The notes: generated by a model not told the origin, from the letters alone. A stretch of DNA of 64,000 bases from Hyphomicrobiales bacterium (GCA_900489925.1 UEHQ01000002.1:480207-544206); one strand, 5' to 3'; positions 29,447 to 39,571 are shown, counted from the first letter of the stretch. Program-made: numbers and translations.

Positions 29447-30649
29447 GTGGACACCTTGGAACAGCCGAACCTGCTGCGCAATGCCCCTCTCCTGCCCGAT
29501 ACCGGCGAGCCCGGTTTCGGCGTCTACGTGCATTGGCCGTTCTGCGCCGCCAAGTGCCCCTATTGCGATTTCAACAGCCATGTGCGCCATCAGCCGGTCG
29601 ATCAGGAGCGGTTCACCGCCGCCTTCCTGAAGGAAATGGCAACGATGCGCCAGCTGAGCGGCCCGAAAACGGTCACCAGCGTCTTCCTCGGGGGCGGCAC
29701 GCCATCCCTGATGAACCCATCGACGGTGGCAGCCATTCTCGACGGCATTGCCGCCGCTTGGCACATGCCTGATGGCATCGAGATCACCATGGAGGCCAAT
29801 CCCTCCAGCGTCGAGGCAGACCGCTTCCGCGGCTATCGCGCGGCGGGCGTCAATCGCGTCTCGCTCGGCGTCCAGGCCCTGAACGACCGTGACCTGAAGT
29901 TCCTCGGTCGGCTGCACGACGTCGCCGACGCGCTGAAGGCGATCAAGCTGGCGCGCGATATCTTCCCGCGCATGTCCTTCGACCTGATCTATGCCCGGCC
30001 CAACCAGACGGTGGAGGAGTGGGACGCCGAACTGAAGCAGGCGATCTCCTATGCCGTCGACCACCTGTCGCTCTATCAGCTGACGATCGAGGAAGGCACA
30101 CCGTTCTTCGGATTGCACAAGGCCGGCAAGCTGATCGTTCCTGACGGCGAGCAATCCGCGCTGCTTTATGAGGCGACGCAGGAAATTACCGAGCGCGAAG
30201 GCATGCCTGCCTACGAGGTTTCCAACCACGCACGGCCAGGCGCCGAAAGCCGGCATAACCTCACCTACTGGCGCTACGGCGACTATGCCGGCATCGGCCC
30301 GGGAGCGCACGGACGCCTGACGCGCGGGAACGCCAAGATCGCGACCGCCACCGAGCGCAAGCCGGAGGCCTGGCTTGATCTGGTGGAGCGCGGCGGACAC
30401 GGCATCCTGGACGAGGAAGTGCTCGGCTATGAGGAGCAGTCGGACGAACTGCTGCTGATGGGGCTGCGGCTGAAGGAGGGCGTCGATCTCGCCCGCTGGC
30501 AGCAGCTCTCCGGCCGCGACCTCGATCCAAAGCGCGAAGACTTCCTGCTGCAGCACGGCTTCGTCGAGCGGATCGGCAATTCGCGGCTGCGCTGCACGCC
30601 ATCCGGCATGCTTATTCTCGATTCCGTCGTCGCCGACCTCGCCTGCTAG
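29447..30649 (+). CDS. hemW: radical-SAM heme chaperone HemW
   Basis: The 400 aa protein was long annotated as an oxygen-independent coproporphyrinogen oxidase, but this family is HemW, which binds and hands on heme. It has CxxxCxxC in FCAAKCPYCDFNSH, SVFLGGGTPSLM, and the C-terminal HemN_C domain. It lacks the extra N-terminal residues of true HemN. The start is GTG at 29447. rph-VOC-rdgB-hemW looks like one operon. Confidence 0.93.
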   Translation: MDTLEQPNLLRNAPLLPDTGEPGFGVYVHWPFCAAKCPYCDFNSHVRHQPVDQERFTAAFLKEMATMRQLSGPKTVTSVFLGGGTPSLMNPSTVAAILDGIAAAWHMPDGIEITMEANPSSVEADRFRGYRAAGVNRVSLGVQALNDRDLKFLGRLHDVADALKAIKLARDIFPRMSFDLIYARPNQTVEEWDAELKQAISYAVDHLSLYQLTIEEGTPFFGLHKAGKLIVPDGEQSALLYEATQEITEREGMPAYEVSNHARPGAESRHNLTYWRYGDYAGIGPGAHGRLTRGNAKIATATERKPEAWLDLVERGGHGILDEEVLGYEEQSDELLLMGLRLKEGVDLARWQQLSGRDLDPKREDFLLQHGFVERIGNSRLRCTPSGMLILDSVVADLAC

Positions 30650-30656
30650 GTGAGGT

Positions 30657-31574
30657 CTAGGCCGGTCTTTTACGGCCGAAGGGCATCAGCCGCCCGTCGA
30701 TCGCCGCGAGGCCTAGGGCGATCATTGCCATGCCGATCAGGTGCTTGCCCTGTAGCTGTTCGCCCAGCACCAGCGCTCCCAGCAGAATGGCGCTGACGGG
30801 GATGAGGAAGGTTACGAGCATGAGGTTCGTTGCCCCTGCCGTCGACAAGATCCGGAAGAACAGAACGTAGGCGATTGCTGTCGACAGCAGGGCAAGCCCC
30901 AGCAGCGCCATCCAAGTTTCGGACGACGGCGCTGCCAGCGTCCATGGCTGGTCGACGACCAGTGCGATTGGCAGCATGAGGACAGTCGAGGCAGTGACCT
31001 GCCCGGCCGCCGGGAGCAGTGGCGCCATGCCCATCTGCCGAAAACGGCGACCAAATATTCCCGCGAAAGCATACGACAGCGCGGCGCCTAGGACCGCGAG
31101 CTGGGCGAGCACGTTCGAGCCGAGGTCGCGGAGCACATCGAAGCCGATCATGTAAGCGACGCCGGCAAAGCCGACGAGCACGCCGAGCAGTCGATTGCCG
31201 GTCATCTTCTCGTCTGCGGTCAGCAGGTGGGCAACAACCACGCCGAAGAGCGGGGTCGTGGCGTTGAGGATGGAGGCAAGGCCGCTCGCGATATGCGTCT
31301 GCCCCCAGACGATCAGGCAGAAGGGGATCATGTTGTTGAGGATGCCCATGCCGAAGAAAGCGGCCCAGGACTTCCCATCGCGCGGCATGACGTGGCCGGT
31401 TGCTCGGACGATGACGTTGAGCGCGATCGCCGCGATGAGCACGCGGCCGGTGACGATCGTGAAGGGCGGTAGGGTCTTGACCAGAATGCCGTTGAAGAGG
31501 AACGACCCACCCCACAGCAGGGAGAGCACCAGCAACATTCCCCATTCCGCAAGACCCATCTGTTTCTGCTGCAT
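30657..31574 (-). CDS. EamA-family drug/metabolite transporter
   Basis: The 305 aa product has about ten membrane helices in two EamA repeats (WGGSFLFNGILVKTLPP in the first, LSTAIAYVLFFRILSTAGA in the second). Members export amino acids or metabolites. ATG 31574 has GGAGACGAGG upstream. It is transcribed divergently from a LysR gene, its probable regulator, and converges on hemW 7 nt away. Confidence 0.88.
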   Translation of the reverse strand: MQQKQMGLAEWGMLLVLSLLWGGSFLFNGILVKTLPPFTIVTGRVLIAAIALNVIVRATGHVMPRDGKSWAAFFGMGILNNMIPFCLIVWGQTHIASGLASILNATTPLFGVVVAHLLTADEKMTGNRLLGVLVGFAGVAYMIGFDVLRDLGSNVLAQLAVLGAALSYAFAGIFGRRFRQMGMAPLLPAAGQVTASTVLMLPIALVVDQPWTLAAPSSETWMALLGLALLSTAIAYVLFFRILSTAGATNLMLVTFLIPVSAILLGALVLGEQLQGKHLIGMAMIALGLAAIDGRLMPFGRKRPA

Positions 31575-31785
31575 GTCCTCGTCTCCTCTGCTCGATACCC
31601 AAGCTGTACGTCGCGTTTGCGACGGATGCCACCCGATTGTTGCGCGCCATCTCAATGAGCGAATTATTCTCGCTCTATCGGCATTTACGATTCCGATTGA
31701 TGGCTGCCTTCATGCTGATATTATTTCGACAAATTGGGCACGACAAACGAGTCTTTTTCGGCCTACGCTTTAGGTGAGCTAAATC

Positions 31786-32670
31786 ATGAGCGATTATCTG
31801 CCATCCTTGTCCGCCCTTCGCGCCTTCGAGGCCGCCGCGCGCCATCTCAGCATGACGATGGCGGCGAAGGAACTCAGCGTAACGCCGGGCGCGATCAGCC
31901 TTCAGGTTCGCGATCTGGAAGCAGCGCTGGGCGTGCAGCTTTTTGAACGCAAGACACGCGCGCTCGCCCTGACCACGGAGGGCGCGGACTACTTTGCAAC
32001 GCTGCGGGCCGCATTCCGTCTGGTGCGCGAGGCAACGGCTGCCATTACCACCCGCGCTCGCGGCGCCTTCCTCACGGTCACCTGCACCGCCGGTTTTGCG
32101 ACCCACTGGCTGTTGCCGAGGCTCAGGGCATTCGAGGACGCGCATCCCGAAATCGACGTGCGGATCAGCACCTCGCATCGCGTTCTCGACTTCGCACACG
32201 ATGGAATAGACCTCGCCATTCGCCATGGCCTTGGCGGCTATGACGGCCTGATCAGCGAAAGGTTGGTGGACGACGAACTGACACCCGTTTGCGTGCCGGC
32301 GCTGGCGGCAGCACTTGGTGAAGCGCCAACACCTGACCGGCTTGCGGCGCTCACCCTGATCCATGACGTCTACCGACGCGACTGGCAGCTCTGGCTGGAG
32401 GCCGCCGGTGCCACCGGTGTCGACGGCAACAAGGGGCCGGTCTTCACCGACGGCAGCGGCGCCTTCGACGCCATGAAATCGGGTTCGGGCATTGCCTTGA
32501 TGCGCCGCTCGTTCCTGGCGCGCGAGCTGGAGGATGGGGCGGTGGTGGCACCTTTTTCGCTCGGCCTGTCGAGCCGCCTCGCCTACCATCTGGTTTATCC
32601 CGGTCTGGCGCTCGAGCGGCCAGCCGTCGCAGCGTTCCGTCGCTGGCTGCTATCCCAAGCGCATGGCTGA
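31786..32670 (+). CDS. LysR-family regulator, GcvA-like
   Basis: The 294 aa protein has an N-terminal HTH (LSALRAFEAAARHLSMTMAAKELSVTPGAISLQVRDLE) of the GcvA type and a periplasmic-binding-like effector domain (LTVTCTAGFATHWLLPRL). It is divergent from the EamA transporter with a 211-nt shared promoter region, the usual regulator/target layout. The effector is unknown. Confidence 0.88.
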   Translation: MSDYLPSLSALRAFEAAARHLSMTMAAKELSVTPGAISLQVRDLEAALGVQLFERKTRALALTTEGADYFATLRAAFRLVREATAAITTRARGAFLTVTCTAGFATHWLLPRLRAFEDAHPEIDVRISTSHRVLDFAHDGIDLAIRHGLGGYDGLISERLVDDELTPVCVPALAAALGEAPTPDRLAALTLIHDVYRRDWQLWLEAAGATGVDGNKGPVFTDGSGAFDAMKSGSGIALMRRSFLARELEDGAVVAPFSLGLSSRLAYHLVYPGLALERPAVAAFRRWLLSQAHG

Positions 32671-32710
32671 CTGGGAACGCTGTTGCAGTTTCGCATGCGG
32701 GAATAAAAGT

Positions 32711-32725
32711 TGAGATCTTTACTCA
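32711..32725 (+). promoter_or_regulatory. IRO box 1, predicted RirA operator
   Basis: TGA-GATCTTTAC-TCA matches the RirA iron-responsive operator TGA-N9-TCA. The arms extend to TGAG...CTCA. Confidence 0.55.
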
Positions 32726-32753
32726 CCCTTCGCCTTCCCTCCGCCTACTTTGT

Positions 32754-32768
32754 TGAGTAATACACTCA
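32754..32768 (+). promoter_or_regulatory. IRO box 2, predicted RirA operator
   Basis: TGA-GTAATACAC-TCA again matches TGA-N9-TCA with TGAG...CTCA arms. The two boxes are 43 bp apart, about four helical turns, upstream of the FhuF-like gene. Confidence 0.6.
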
Positions 32769-32973
32769 GCATATCGCTCGCATGAGCATGCTGGGATCCA
32801 GATCGATGACCATTCGCAGATTGACGATCACATCGCTGCGGCACGCGGCCGGGAACCGCACCATGTGCTTGAGGAATGATCCGCTTTCTCTGGAAGGACT
32901 GCGGCCGGTTTGCTCTGTTGCCGGACAGCCACCAGGACGCGCTGTCACCACAACCCGGCGCCACGCTTGAACG

Positions 32974-33723
32974 ATGGCGAGCGCATCCCAACGGAAAATC
33001 GATTGTAGCGACCAGCCCGGCAGCCTGTCACCGGCCTTTTCCGGCGAACACGACTGGTGCCGGGACCGCATGATGCTCACGGCAGATCTTGTCGATGGGT
33101 TGCCTCTCCTGGACTTTTTCGACGGCGATGGCTTTCAGCAGGCGATCGACCGCTATGCAAAGCACTGCGGCGGCAACGACAGGCGGGCCGTCGTCTCGAT
33201 GTGGTCGCTCTACTACTTCTCAGCCCTGGCCATTCCCTATCTTATTGCCCGCCGGCTGGCCGCGCAGGCGCTGCCGGTGGCCTTTGGTGACATGACCATT
33301 GCTCTGGCGGAGAACGGCTTGCCACGGGCTTTTGGCGTGGCGCATGACGGATACAGGCAAGCCCAAAATACAGGTGACGATTTCGACGCCGTTGGGCCGC
33401 TGCTCCAGACGCATCTCGGCGAAGCCGTTGCTCGACTGAAAGCCTGCGGCATCTCGGCCAAGCTTTGCTGGAACAATGCGGCCGTGTACATCAACTATGC
33501 ACTGCGGCTGACCAGCGGAGAGGCCGCGACGATATCCGACCTGCCTCTCTTTGTCCGAGGCTGCCTGCCGGATGGCGGCGTGAATCCGTTCTGCGGCTGC
33601 GTTCAGCAGGTCGAAGAGGGCGGCGAGCGCGTCGCCCGCCGCAAGATCTGTTGCCTGCGCTACATGCTCCCTGGCGTTCCCAGTTGCGGCAAGACTTGCG
33701 CGTTGCCGAGCCAGAGGGGCTAG
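32974..33723 (+). CDS. fhuF: FhuF-like siderophore-iron reductase
   Basis: The 249 aa product has the FhuF fold pattern (RRAVVSMWSLYYFSALAIPYLIAR) and the C-terminal cysteine cluster KICCLRYMLPGVPSCGKTC (Cys226, 227, 238, 242), which binds [2Fe-2S] and reduces Fe(III)-siderophores. The last spacing is C-x3-C, one residue longer than the C-x2-C I recall for E. coli FhuF. The start is uncertain: ATG 32974 keeps a family-like N-terminus, ATG 33070/33073 are alternatives. Two IRO boxes upstream suggest RirA control. Confidence 0.8.
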   Translation: MASASQRKIDCSDQPGSLSPAFSGEHDWCRDRMMLTADLVDGLPLLDFFDGDGFQQAIDRYAKHCGGNDRRAVVSMWSLYYFSALAIPYLIARRLAAQALPVAFGDMTIALAENGLPRAFGVAHDGYRQAQNTGDDFDAVGPLLQTHLGEAVARLKACGISAKLCWNNAAVYINYALRLTSGEAATISDLPLFVRGCLPDGGVNPFCGCVQQVEEGGERVARRKICCLRYMLPGVPSCGKTCALPSQRG

Positions 33724-34802
33724 CGATGGCTTGAGGCCCCGGTCTTGAACAGGCTGCCGGTCGGGGTCTGCATGAACATGTCCAGCGGAATGTGCTCCTG
33801 ATGCAGAAAACCGGAGGAAGGCAGCAGGCCGTCGCGGACCATCTCGATGACCGCCACGACGGAGGCAGAGGTCGTCCAGGCGATGGCGGTGCGGCGGGCG
33901 CCTGCTATCTCGAGCGGATAGTAGGCGCGAACAAACTCCTTGCGGCGCAGGTTGCCGTTTTCCGTGCCTTCGGCAGCCACGTGGACGTAGACGACATCGT
34001 CTTCCACGGGCGGCTTGGCATTGGTGAGGATCTCGCCGGCAAGCTTGCGCCTGTCGCGCATCAGCAGCTCATGGAAGAAAAAGTTCATCAGGTCCATATG
34101 GCCGGGATAGCGCATGGTCTTGTAGTCGAGGTTCTCGACCCTCCCGAGCAGCGTATCGCACATGGTGCCAAGACCGCCCGATGTCGTGAAGGCTTCCAGC
34201 TTGACGCCCTCGACGTAGATTGTCTCATGCCACTCCATCGGCGAGACCAGTTTGCGGACGCCGCCCTCGATGACCTCGCAATCGTTGAGGTATTCATTGA
34301 CCACGCCTTCCGGCGACCAGTTGAAGGCATAGCCGAGCAGGCCGGTCGGATGCTGTGGCAAGGCCCCCACGCGCATGCGGATCGAGCGGCAGCGATCGAA
34401 ACCGTCCGCCAGGCTTGATCCGACGATGCCGACAAAACCAGGTGCCAATCCGCATTGCGGCGCCATCAACCCGCGCGCGGTCTTCGACAGTTCGATGATG
34501 AAGTTGGTGGTGGGCACATCCTCGGTCAGATCGAAGTAGTTGATGCCGGCCGTATGGGCCGCGCGCGCGAGTTCCATGTTGAGATGATAGGGCAGGCAGG
34601 AAAGCACGGCTTCGACACTCGACAGCAATTCGCCCATCACCGCCCGGTCGGAAATATCGCCGCTCCGGCATTTGAAGGGCAGGTCTCCCACCGGCAGCTG
34701 CGCGTCGACCCCGATTACCTCGAAGCCGCCTTCATGCAGAAGCGTTGCCGCCAGCCGGCCGACCTTGCCCAGGCCAACGACGGCAATTTTTGTGAACGTC
34801 AT
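33720..34802 (-). CDS. saccharopine dehydrogenase-family protein
   Basis: The 360 aa protein starts with a Rossmann NAD(P) site (IAVVGLGKVGRLAATLLHEGG) and has the family block LPYHLNMELARAAHTAGINYFDLTED. It probably oxidises or reduces an amino-acid conjugate, such as a saccharopine- or carboxyspermidine-like compound; the substrate is not clear. It overlaps the fhuF-like gene by four bases tail to tail. Confidence 0.82.
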   Translation of the reverse strand: MTFTKIAVVGLGKVGRLAATLLHEGGFEVIGVDAQLPVGDLPFKCRSGDISDRAVMGELLSSVEAVLSCLPYHLNMELARAAHTAGINYFDLTEDVPTTNFIIELSKTARGLMAPQCGLAPGFVGIVGSSLADGFDRCRSIRMRVGALPQHPTGLLGYAFNWSPEGVVNEYLNDCEVIEGGVRKLVSPMEWHETIYVEGVKLEAFTTSGGLGTMCDTLLGRVENLDYKTMRYPGHMDLMNFFFHELLMRDRRKLAGEILTNAKPPVEDDVVYVHVAAEGTENGNLRRKEFVRAYYPLEIAGARRTAIAWTTSASVVAVIEMVRDGLLPSSGFLHQEHIPLDMFMQTPTGSLFKTGASSHR

Positions 34803-34835
34803 GGATCCCTCCCCCTGAACACCAAAGGGATTGAA

Positions 34836-34866
34836 ACAGAAAACGGCCAGGATTGCTCCTGGCCGT
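34836..34866 (-). terminator. Rho-independent terminator of dnaA
   Basis: On the minus strand ACGGCCAGG-AGCAAT-CCTGGCCGT forms a 9-bp stem (34866-34843) followed by TTTCTGTTTC, 27 nt after the dnaA stop. Confidence 0.82.
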
Positions 34867-34892
34867 CGTTCTTTTTGATCGAAAGCGCCCGA

Positions 34893-36443
34893 CTATTCGT
34901 TGATAAGGCGCTTCAGAAGCTCGATTTCGTGCGAAAGCTTGGTATCGCCGGAAATCAGCTCTTCAATCTTGCGGACGGCGTGCAGCACCGTCGTATGGTC
35001 GCGACCGCCGAAACGGCGGCCGATCTCCGGGAAGGAGCGCGGCGTCAGTGTCTTCGACAGATACATGGCGATCTGGCGCGGCTTCACGATAACGCGCGTA
35101 CGGCGGTTCGAGACCAGCTCCTGGCGCGAGACGTTGTAATGCCGCGCGACGATACGCTGGATGTCTTCGATGCGAACGCGACGCGGCTCGCCGGAGCCGA
35201 CGAGATGAGCCAACAGCTCGTCCACACGCTCGATCGACAGGTTCGGCTCGAAGGAGCGACGGAACAGCAGCTGGTTGAAAGCGCCTTCAAGCTCGCGGCC
35301 GCTTGCGGTGATGCTGCGTGCCACGTGGTTGAGAAGTTCCGGCGAAATCTCCAGAGACGGATCTTCCGTGCGTGCCACGTCGAGGCGACGCTTCAGGATT
35401 TCGAGACGCATCTCGTAGTCCGGACCATCGAGTTCGATCGCCACGCCACCTTGCAGACGCGAACGGACGCGAGGATCGAGGGATTCCAGCTCCCAAGGCG
35501 CGCGGTCAGCAGCAACGACGACCTGCTTGGCGCTGTCGAGCAGCATGTTCAGGAGATGGCAGAACTCGTGCTGGATCATCTTGCCCTGCAGGAACTGCAT
35601 GTCGTCGATGATCAGAAGGTCGATGTTGCGCAGCGAGTCCTTGAGCGTCAATGCATCATTGTCGCGGATCGCTGTTGCGAAGCGCCACATGAAGTATTCC
35701 GCCGTCAGGTAGACGACGCGCAGCGCCCGGGGGTTCTGCACGGCTGCATTGGCGATTGCCTGCAGCAGGTGGGTCTTGCCAAGGCCGACGGTCGAATGGA
35801 CGAAGAGCGGGTTGAAGCGCACAGCGCCCTGGCCGGCTTCGGCAATGGTCTTGGCCGCAGCAAGGGCAACACGGTTCGAGCTACCCTCAACGAAGGTATC
35901 GAAAGTGAAACGCGAGTCCAGCGGAGAGCCGAAAAGCGGCTGCCCCGACATGGAGGGGCGCGCTGCAGCCGCAGCTGCAACAGTGTTCTGGACGACCTGG
36001 CCCGCCTGCTGGGCGACCGGACGACGGATCTGCGAAACCGAGGAGGCCGGCTCCTGGGCAACTGCTTCTTCGGCAGGCTTTCCGGTACCGCGCGCCGCGG
36101 TACGGACAAGGATTTCCACCTTGAGAATTTCAGCGTCCTCGGCCTGGAACAGGCTGGTGATCAGATCGAGATAGCGATTGTTGATCCAGGACTTCAGGAA
36201 GGTCGTGGGTACGGTGAGACGCACGACGCTTTTGGATACCGAGTGCAATTTCAGCCGGGCAAACCAGCTTGCATAGACATCAGGACCAACTTGAGCTTTC
36301 AGGCGTGCGCTAACGCGCTCAAATAATATGCCATTCTTCATGTCTCCCTTTTCCCCCGCCGCTTCCGGGCAAATAGAGCCAAACGCCTGCGAAGTCTTGT
36401 CCTCGTTATCCAAAACATTCGCCGCCATTGAATTCATGTGCAT
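34893..36443 (-). CDS. dnaA: chromosomal replication initiator DnaA
   Basis: DnaA-ATP opens the origin. The 516 aa product has domain I ([14 protein letters not shown] ... [15 protein letters not shown]), a Pro/Ala-rich linker, the AAA+ domain with Walker [15 protein letters not shown] and Walker [16 protein letters not shown], and the DNA-binding domain IV with [23 protein letters not shown] 36443 is chosen because GGAAGG lies 7 nt upstream; ATG 36341 would give a shorter form like some rhizobial annotations. The 0.8-kb gap to rpsT carries a GANTC cluster. Confidence 0.96.
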   Translation of the reverse strand: MHMNSMAANVLDNEDKTSQAFGSICPEAAGEKGDMKNGILFERVSARLKAQVGPDVYASWFARLKLHSVSKSVVRLTVPTTFLKSWINNRYLDLITSLFQAEDAEILKVEILVRTAARGTGKPAEEAVAQEPASSVSQIRRPVAQQAGQVVQNTVAAAAAARPSMSGQPLFGSPLDSRFTFDTFVEGSSNRVALAAAKTIAEAGQGAVRFNPLFVHSTVGLGKTHLLQAIANAAVQNPRALRVVYLTAEYFMWRFATAIRDNDALTLKDSLRNIDLLIIDDMQFLQGKMIQHEFCHLLNMLLDSAKQVVVAADRAPWELESLDPRVRSRLQGGVAIELDGPDYEMRLEILKRRLDVARTEDPSLEISPELLNHVARSITASGRELEGAFNQLLFRRSFEPNLSIERVDELLAHLVGSGEPRRVRIEDIQRIVARHYNVSRQELVSNRRTRVIVKPRQIAMYLSKTLTPRSFPEIGRRFGGRDHTTVLHAVRKIEELISGDTKLSHEIELLKRLINE

Positions 36444-37213
36444 TATGCCGCCTTCCAATTCGACCGGGCGGCCTTAAAATCCGTCGCCCGATTATTTCCC
36501 CGCTATGGCCAGATCATGGCGCCCTCATGCACCACTATCGACCGGTTCACTCCAACGCCTGCCTCAATACATGAGGCGACTAGCGAGAGACGTTGGGAAC
36601 CCGCATCATGCAGCTTCCGTTTCGCTTCCCGTGCCGGTGGTCGTCCCTCGTCCCTACGACCCCAACATGCCTGCGCTTCTTCGTCCGTCCTTCTTCTCAG
36701 CGCACACAGATCCTCGTTCCGCGGTCGCCACAACCACAGTTCGAACTGTACCAGTGCGTGAGAAGCCGGAGGCCAAAGCTCTCCGTAACAAAAGACACAA
36801 AGCAATCAGCCTGCCGACGTGGCAGTCTTAGACCAAGCCTTTAAACAGGTGATGTCCGAGCCCCTTGTTGACCGGCATTTAGGCAGGATCGTGGACGGAG
36901 ATCAACGATGAATTTTACGCAAAATTAAGAGCGGCCGGTTGACTCCGGCGGCACATTTAGGGCGTCACGCCGCCGTCAAAAAAGAATCGCTTTTGAATCA
37001 AGGAGATTCCCGAAACTGGTAATTTGGACACGCATAAAAAGAAAAAAAGAAAAAAGCTTCTTGACTCGTTTTAGACGCCGCAACGGAAGGTCTGAGTCGT
37101 GAAGGCTGAGAGCATCCTGACGCAAGCCGTTGTTTTTACTCGTTTTTTTATGTCATCCACCCGACACGAATTCGTCGCTGAATTAACCATAGGCTTGGCA
37201 GATCGCGGAATCG
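36444..37213. other. dnaA-rpsT intergenic region with GANTC cluster and A-rich tract
   Basis: This 770-bp gap has no credible gene. The half near dnaA (36444-36940) has no GANTC site. The half near rpsT has seven, starting at 36941, 36984, 36995, 37004, 37063, 37094 and 37208. It also has an inverted repeat AATTTT-ACGC-AAAATT (36911-36926), an A-rich tract (37034-37056) and TTAACCAT (37183-37190), a CtrA-like half-site. No consensus TTATCCACA DnaA box was found. Confidence 0.6.
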
Positions 37214-37239
37214 AAAAAGCCCGACAAAGTTGCCGGGCT
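37214..37239 (-). terminator. Rho-independent terminator of rpsT
   Basis: On the minus strand AGCCCGGCA-ACTT-TGTCGGGCT (37239-37219; one mismatched position in the stem) is followed by TTTTT, 31 nt after the rpsT stop. Confidence 0.85.
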
Positions 37240-37269
37240 AATCATAACGATAGGCTTCTTAACGAAAGA

Positions 37270-37548
37270 TTACGCGGTCGCTGCGACCGAGAGAGCCTTC
37301 ACACGAGCTGCGAGGCGCGAGACCTTGCGGGATGCCGTGTTGGCGTGCAGGACGCCCTTGCTTGCTGCGCGGGCCAGTTCCGGCTGCGCGGCGAGGAAAG
37401 CTTCCTTTGCCTTGGCAGCATCACCGGATGCGAGTGCCTCTTCGACCTGGCGAACGAAAGTACGAACGCGCGAGCGACGAGCCTTATTGACGTCGGTACG
37501 GCGGGCGATCTTGCGGGTCGCTTTTTTCGCCGAAGTTGTATTGGCCAT
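37270..37548 (-). CDS. rpsT: 30S ribosomal protein S20
   Basis: S20 binds 16S rRNA early in 30S assembly. The 92 aa very basic product starts [20 protein letters not shown] and contains VHRNTAS-like [14 protein letters not shown] near the end, as usual. The frame is open upstream, but ATG 37548 begins the family. rpsT next to dnaA is a typical alphaproteobacterial arrangement. Confidence 0.97.
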   Translation of the reverse strand: MANTTSAKKATRKIARRTDVNKARRSRVRTFVRQVEEALASGDAAKAKEAFLAAQPELARAASKGVLHANTASRKVSRLAARVKALSVAATA

Positions 37549-37733
37549 GGATGCCTCTCTAAGAATTCGAACAAACTCCACCATTACCGCGGGCCCTGCG
37601 GCCACTTCATACAGCAATGCGGGAGCATAATCGGAAAACCGGAGTGGCTTCCCGAACCTTGGGCGGGCATATAACCCTAAAGCCGAGCGGCGTCAACGCG
37701 CATTTTCAAGGAAACTCCGCCTTTATCCAAGGC

Positions 37734-38507
37734 TCACCGGTTCTTGAAGGCCGGCTTACGCTTTTCGATAAAGGCTGTCATCCCTTCCTTCTGATCGTCC
37801 GTGGCAAAGAGACTATGGAAAAGACGGCGCTCAAAACGCAGCCCTTCTTCCAAGGTCGTCTCCAGCGCGCGGTTGACGGCCTCCTTGGCCATCAGCACGG
37901 ACGGACGCGATAGCGAGGCGATCTTTGCCGCCGCTTCCAGCGCCTCGTCAAGCAGCCGCTCGGGGGGCACCACACGCGAAACGAGTCCTGCGCGCTCGGC
38001 CTCGGCCGCATCCATCATCCGGCCGGTCAAAATCAGGTCCATCGCCTTCGACTTGCCGACCGCGCGTGTCAGACGCTGCGAGCCGCCCATGCCCGGAATG
38101 ATGCCAAGGGTGATCTCGGGCTGGCCGAACTTGGCGGTCTCCGAGGCGATGATGAAATCGCACATCATGGCAAGCTCGCAGCCACCGCCCAGCGCAAAGC
38201 CGCTGACAGCGGCAATGACCGGCTTGCGGACCTTGGCAACGTCGTCCCAGCCGCTCATCAGATCGCGGCTATAGACGTCGGCATAATCCAGCGGCTGCAT
38301 CTCTTTGATATCGGCACCGGCGGCGAAGGCTCGCTCGGAACCGGTCAATACGATTGCGCCAATGCTGTCGTCGGTCTGAAAGGCGGCATGCGCGCGCAGC
38401 AATTCGTCCAGCACGGTCGAGTTCAGCGCGTTCAAAGCCTGCGGCCGGTTCAAGGTGATCAGGCCCACGGCCCCGCGCGTTTCAACGATCAGCGTTTCAT
38501 AGGACAT
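37734..38507 (-). CDS. enoyl-CoA hydratase
   Basis: The 257 aa crotonase-fold enzyme hydrates trans-2-enoyl-CoA in beta-oxidation. It keeps the oxyanion-hole block [12 protein letters not shown], the [15 protein letters not shown] motif with one catalytic Glu and [15 protein letters not shown] with the second Glu, so it should be active. ATG 38507 has GGGAGGAA upstream. It is downstream of mutM on the same strand with 23 nt between. Confidence 0.95.
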   Translation of the reverse strand: MSYETLIVETRGAVGLITLNRPQALNALNSTVLDELLRAHAAFQTDDSIGAIVLTGSERAFAAGADIKEMQPLDYADVYSRDLMSGWDDVAKVRKPVIAAVSGFALGGGCELAMMCDFIIASETAKFGQPEITLGIIPGMGGSQRLTRAVGKSKAMDLILTGRMMDAAEAERAGLVSRVVPPERLLDEALEAAAKIASLSRPSVLMAKEAVNRALETTLEEGLRFERRLFHSLFATDDQKEGMTAFIEKRKPAFKNR

Positions 38508-38530
38508 GGGCTTCCTCCCGGACGGACTGA

Positions 38531-39421
38531 CTATTTCTGGCAGACCGGGCAATAGAAGGTCGAGCGCCCGGCCTGGACGATCCGGGCGACCGTACCGCCG
38601 CAACCCGGTGTGCGGCAAGGTAGACTTTCACGGTCATAGACCGAAAAGGAATGCTGGAAATAACCGAGTGAGCCATCCGTCTGGATATGATCGCGCAACG
38701 ACGAACCGCCAGCCTTGATCGCATCGGCAATGACATCGCGGATGGAAGAGACGAGCAGCTCCATCTGCTGGGTGGGCCTGCCCGTCTTCGTCACAAGGCT
38801 GGCGGCCGCCCGCGTCGGCTTCAGGTGCGAGCGCCACAGCGCCTCGCACACATATATATTCCCGAGGCCGGCAATATTCTTCTGGTCGAGCAGCGCGCTC
38901 TTCAGCGGCTGCGCCTTGCCGGCAAAGCGCCTGGCGAGATAGGCAGCGCTGAGTTCGTTGCCAGTCGGCTCCGGGCCGAGACCGAAGAGAAAGGGATTGA
39001 CTTCGAGTGCCGTGCGCTCGGCCATATCCATGAAGCCGAAACGGCGCGGGTCATTATAGATGACGCGGCTGGGACCCGCCGGGCCTTCCAGATGGAAGAT
39101 GGCGTGATCGTGTTTCTCGTCCTTCGAACGAGCGTGATGAAACTCGCCCGGCGCATCGGTGACCGGTCCCGTCTCGATGCGGAAGGATCCGGACATGCCG
39201 AGATGCGAAATGATGGTGGTTCCGTCGTCGAGATCGATCAGCAGATATTTGGCGCGGCGCCCGAGCGCGACGATCCTGCGGCCTGCCGCGCGGGCTTCGA
39301 GCCCTTCGGGGAACGGGAAGCGCAGATCCTTGCGGCGCAGCTCCAGCCTTGCGATGCGCGCACCTTCCATGGTTGGCGCCAGTCCGCGCCTGACGGTTTC
39401 GACTTCTGGCAATTCCGGCAT
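38531..39421 (-). CDS. mutM: formamidopyrimidine-DNA glycosylase
   Basis: MutM (Fpg) excises 8-oxoguanine and cuts the strand. The 296 aa product begins [14 protein letters not shown], so Pro2 and Glu3 are the catalytic residues after Met removal; it has [20 protein letters not shown] (H2TH region) and a C-terminal zinc finger (PCRTPGCGG ... FYCPVC). The frame's earlier ATG ten codons upstream would block Pro2 and is rejected. It is divergent from ubiE. Confidence 0.97.
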   Translation of the reverse strand: MPELPEVETVRRGLAPTMEGARIARLELRRKDLRFPFPEGLEARAAGRRIVALGRRAKYLLIDLDDGTTIISHLGMSGSFRIETGPVTDAPGEFHHARSKDEKHDHAIFHLEGPAGPSRVIYNDPRRFGFMDMAERTALEVNPFLFGLGPEPTGNELSAAYLARRFAGKAQPLKSALLDQKNIAGLGNIYVCEALWRSHLKPTRAAASLVTKTGRPTQQMELLVSSIRDVIADAIKAGGSSLRDHIQTDGSLGYFQHSFSVYDRESLPCRTPGCGGTVARIVQAGRSTFYCPVCQK

Positions 39422-39571
39422 CTTAACCCATCTATATCTAACATGTTTCAACCGTCGGCGTTGTGCGCTATAGCGCCAAGGTGCCGCGGATCGGACCGTG
39501 GCCCACAGATAGCGCCGCCGGCTTGCTTTCGCTATGGTCGCCGCGCTGATTTCAGAGATTGGAGTTGTTCG

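Noticed and set aside
32782..32970. Small ORF in frame with and directly upstream of the FhuF-like gene
   Set aside because: It ends in a stop just before the fhuF start and has no ribosome site or family resemblance; it is treated as leader.
36438..36844. Short + strand open frames in the dnaA-rpsT gap
   Set aside because: Composition is Arg/Ser/Pro-rich as in non-coding GC-rich DNA, with no ribosome sites; three frames overlap each other.
36444..37269. Chromosomal origin (oriC) between dnaA and rpsT
   Set aside because: No consensus TTATCCACA-type DnaA boxes were found, and the origin of related rhizobia is known to lie elsewhere (near hemE). The GANTC cluster is kept as a finding instead.
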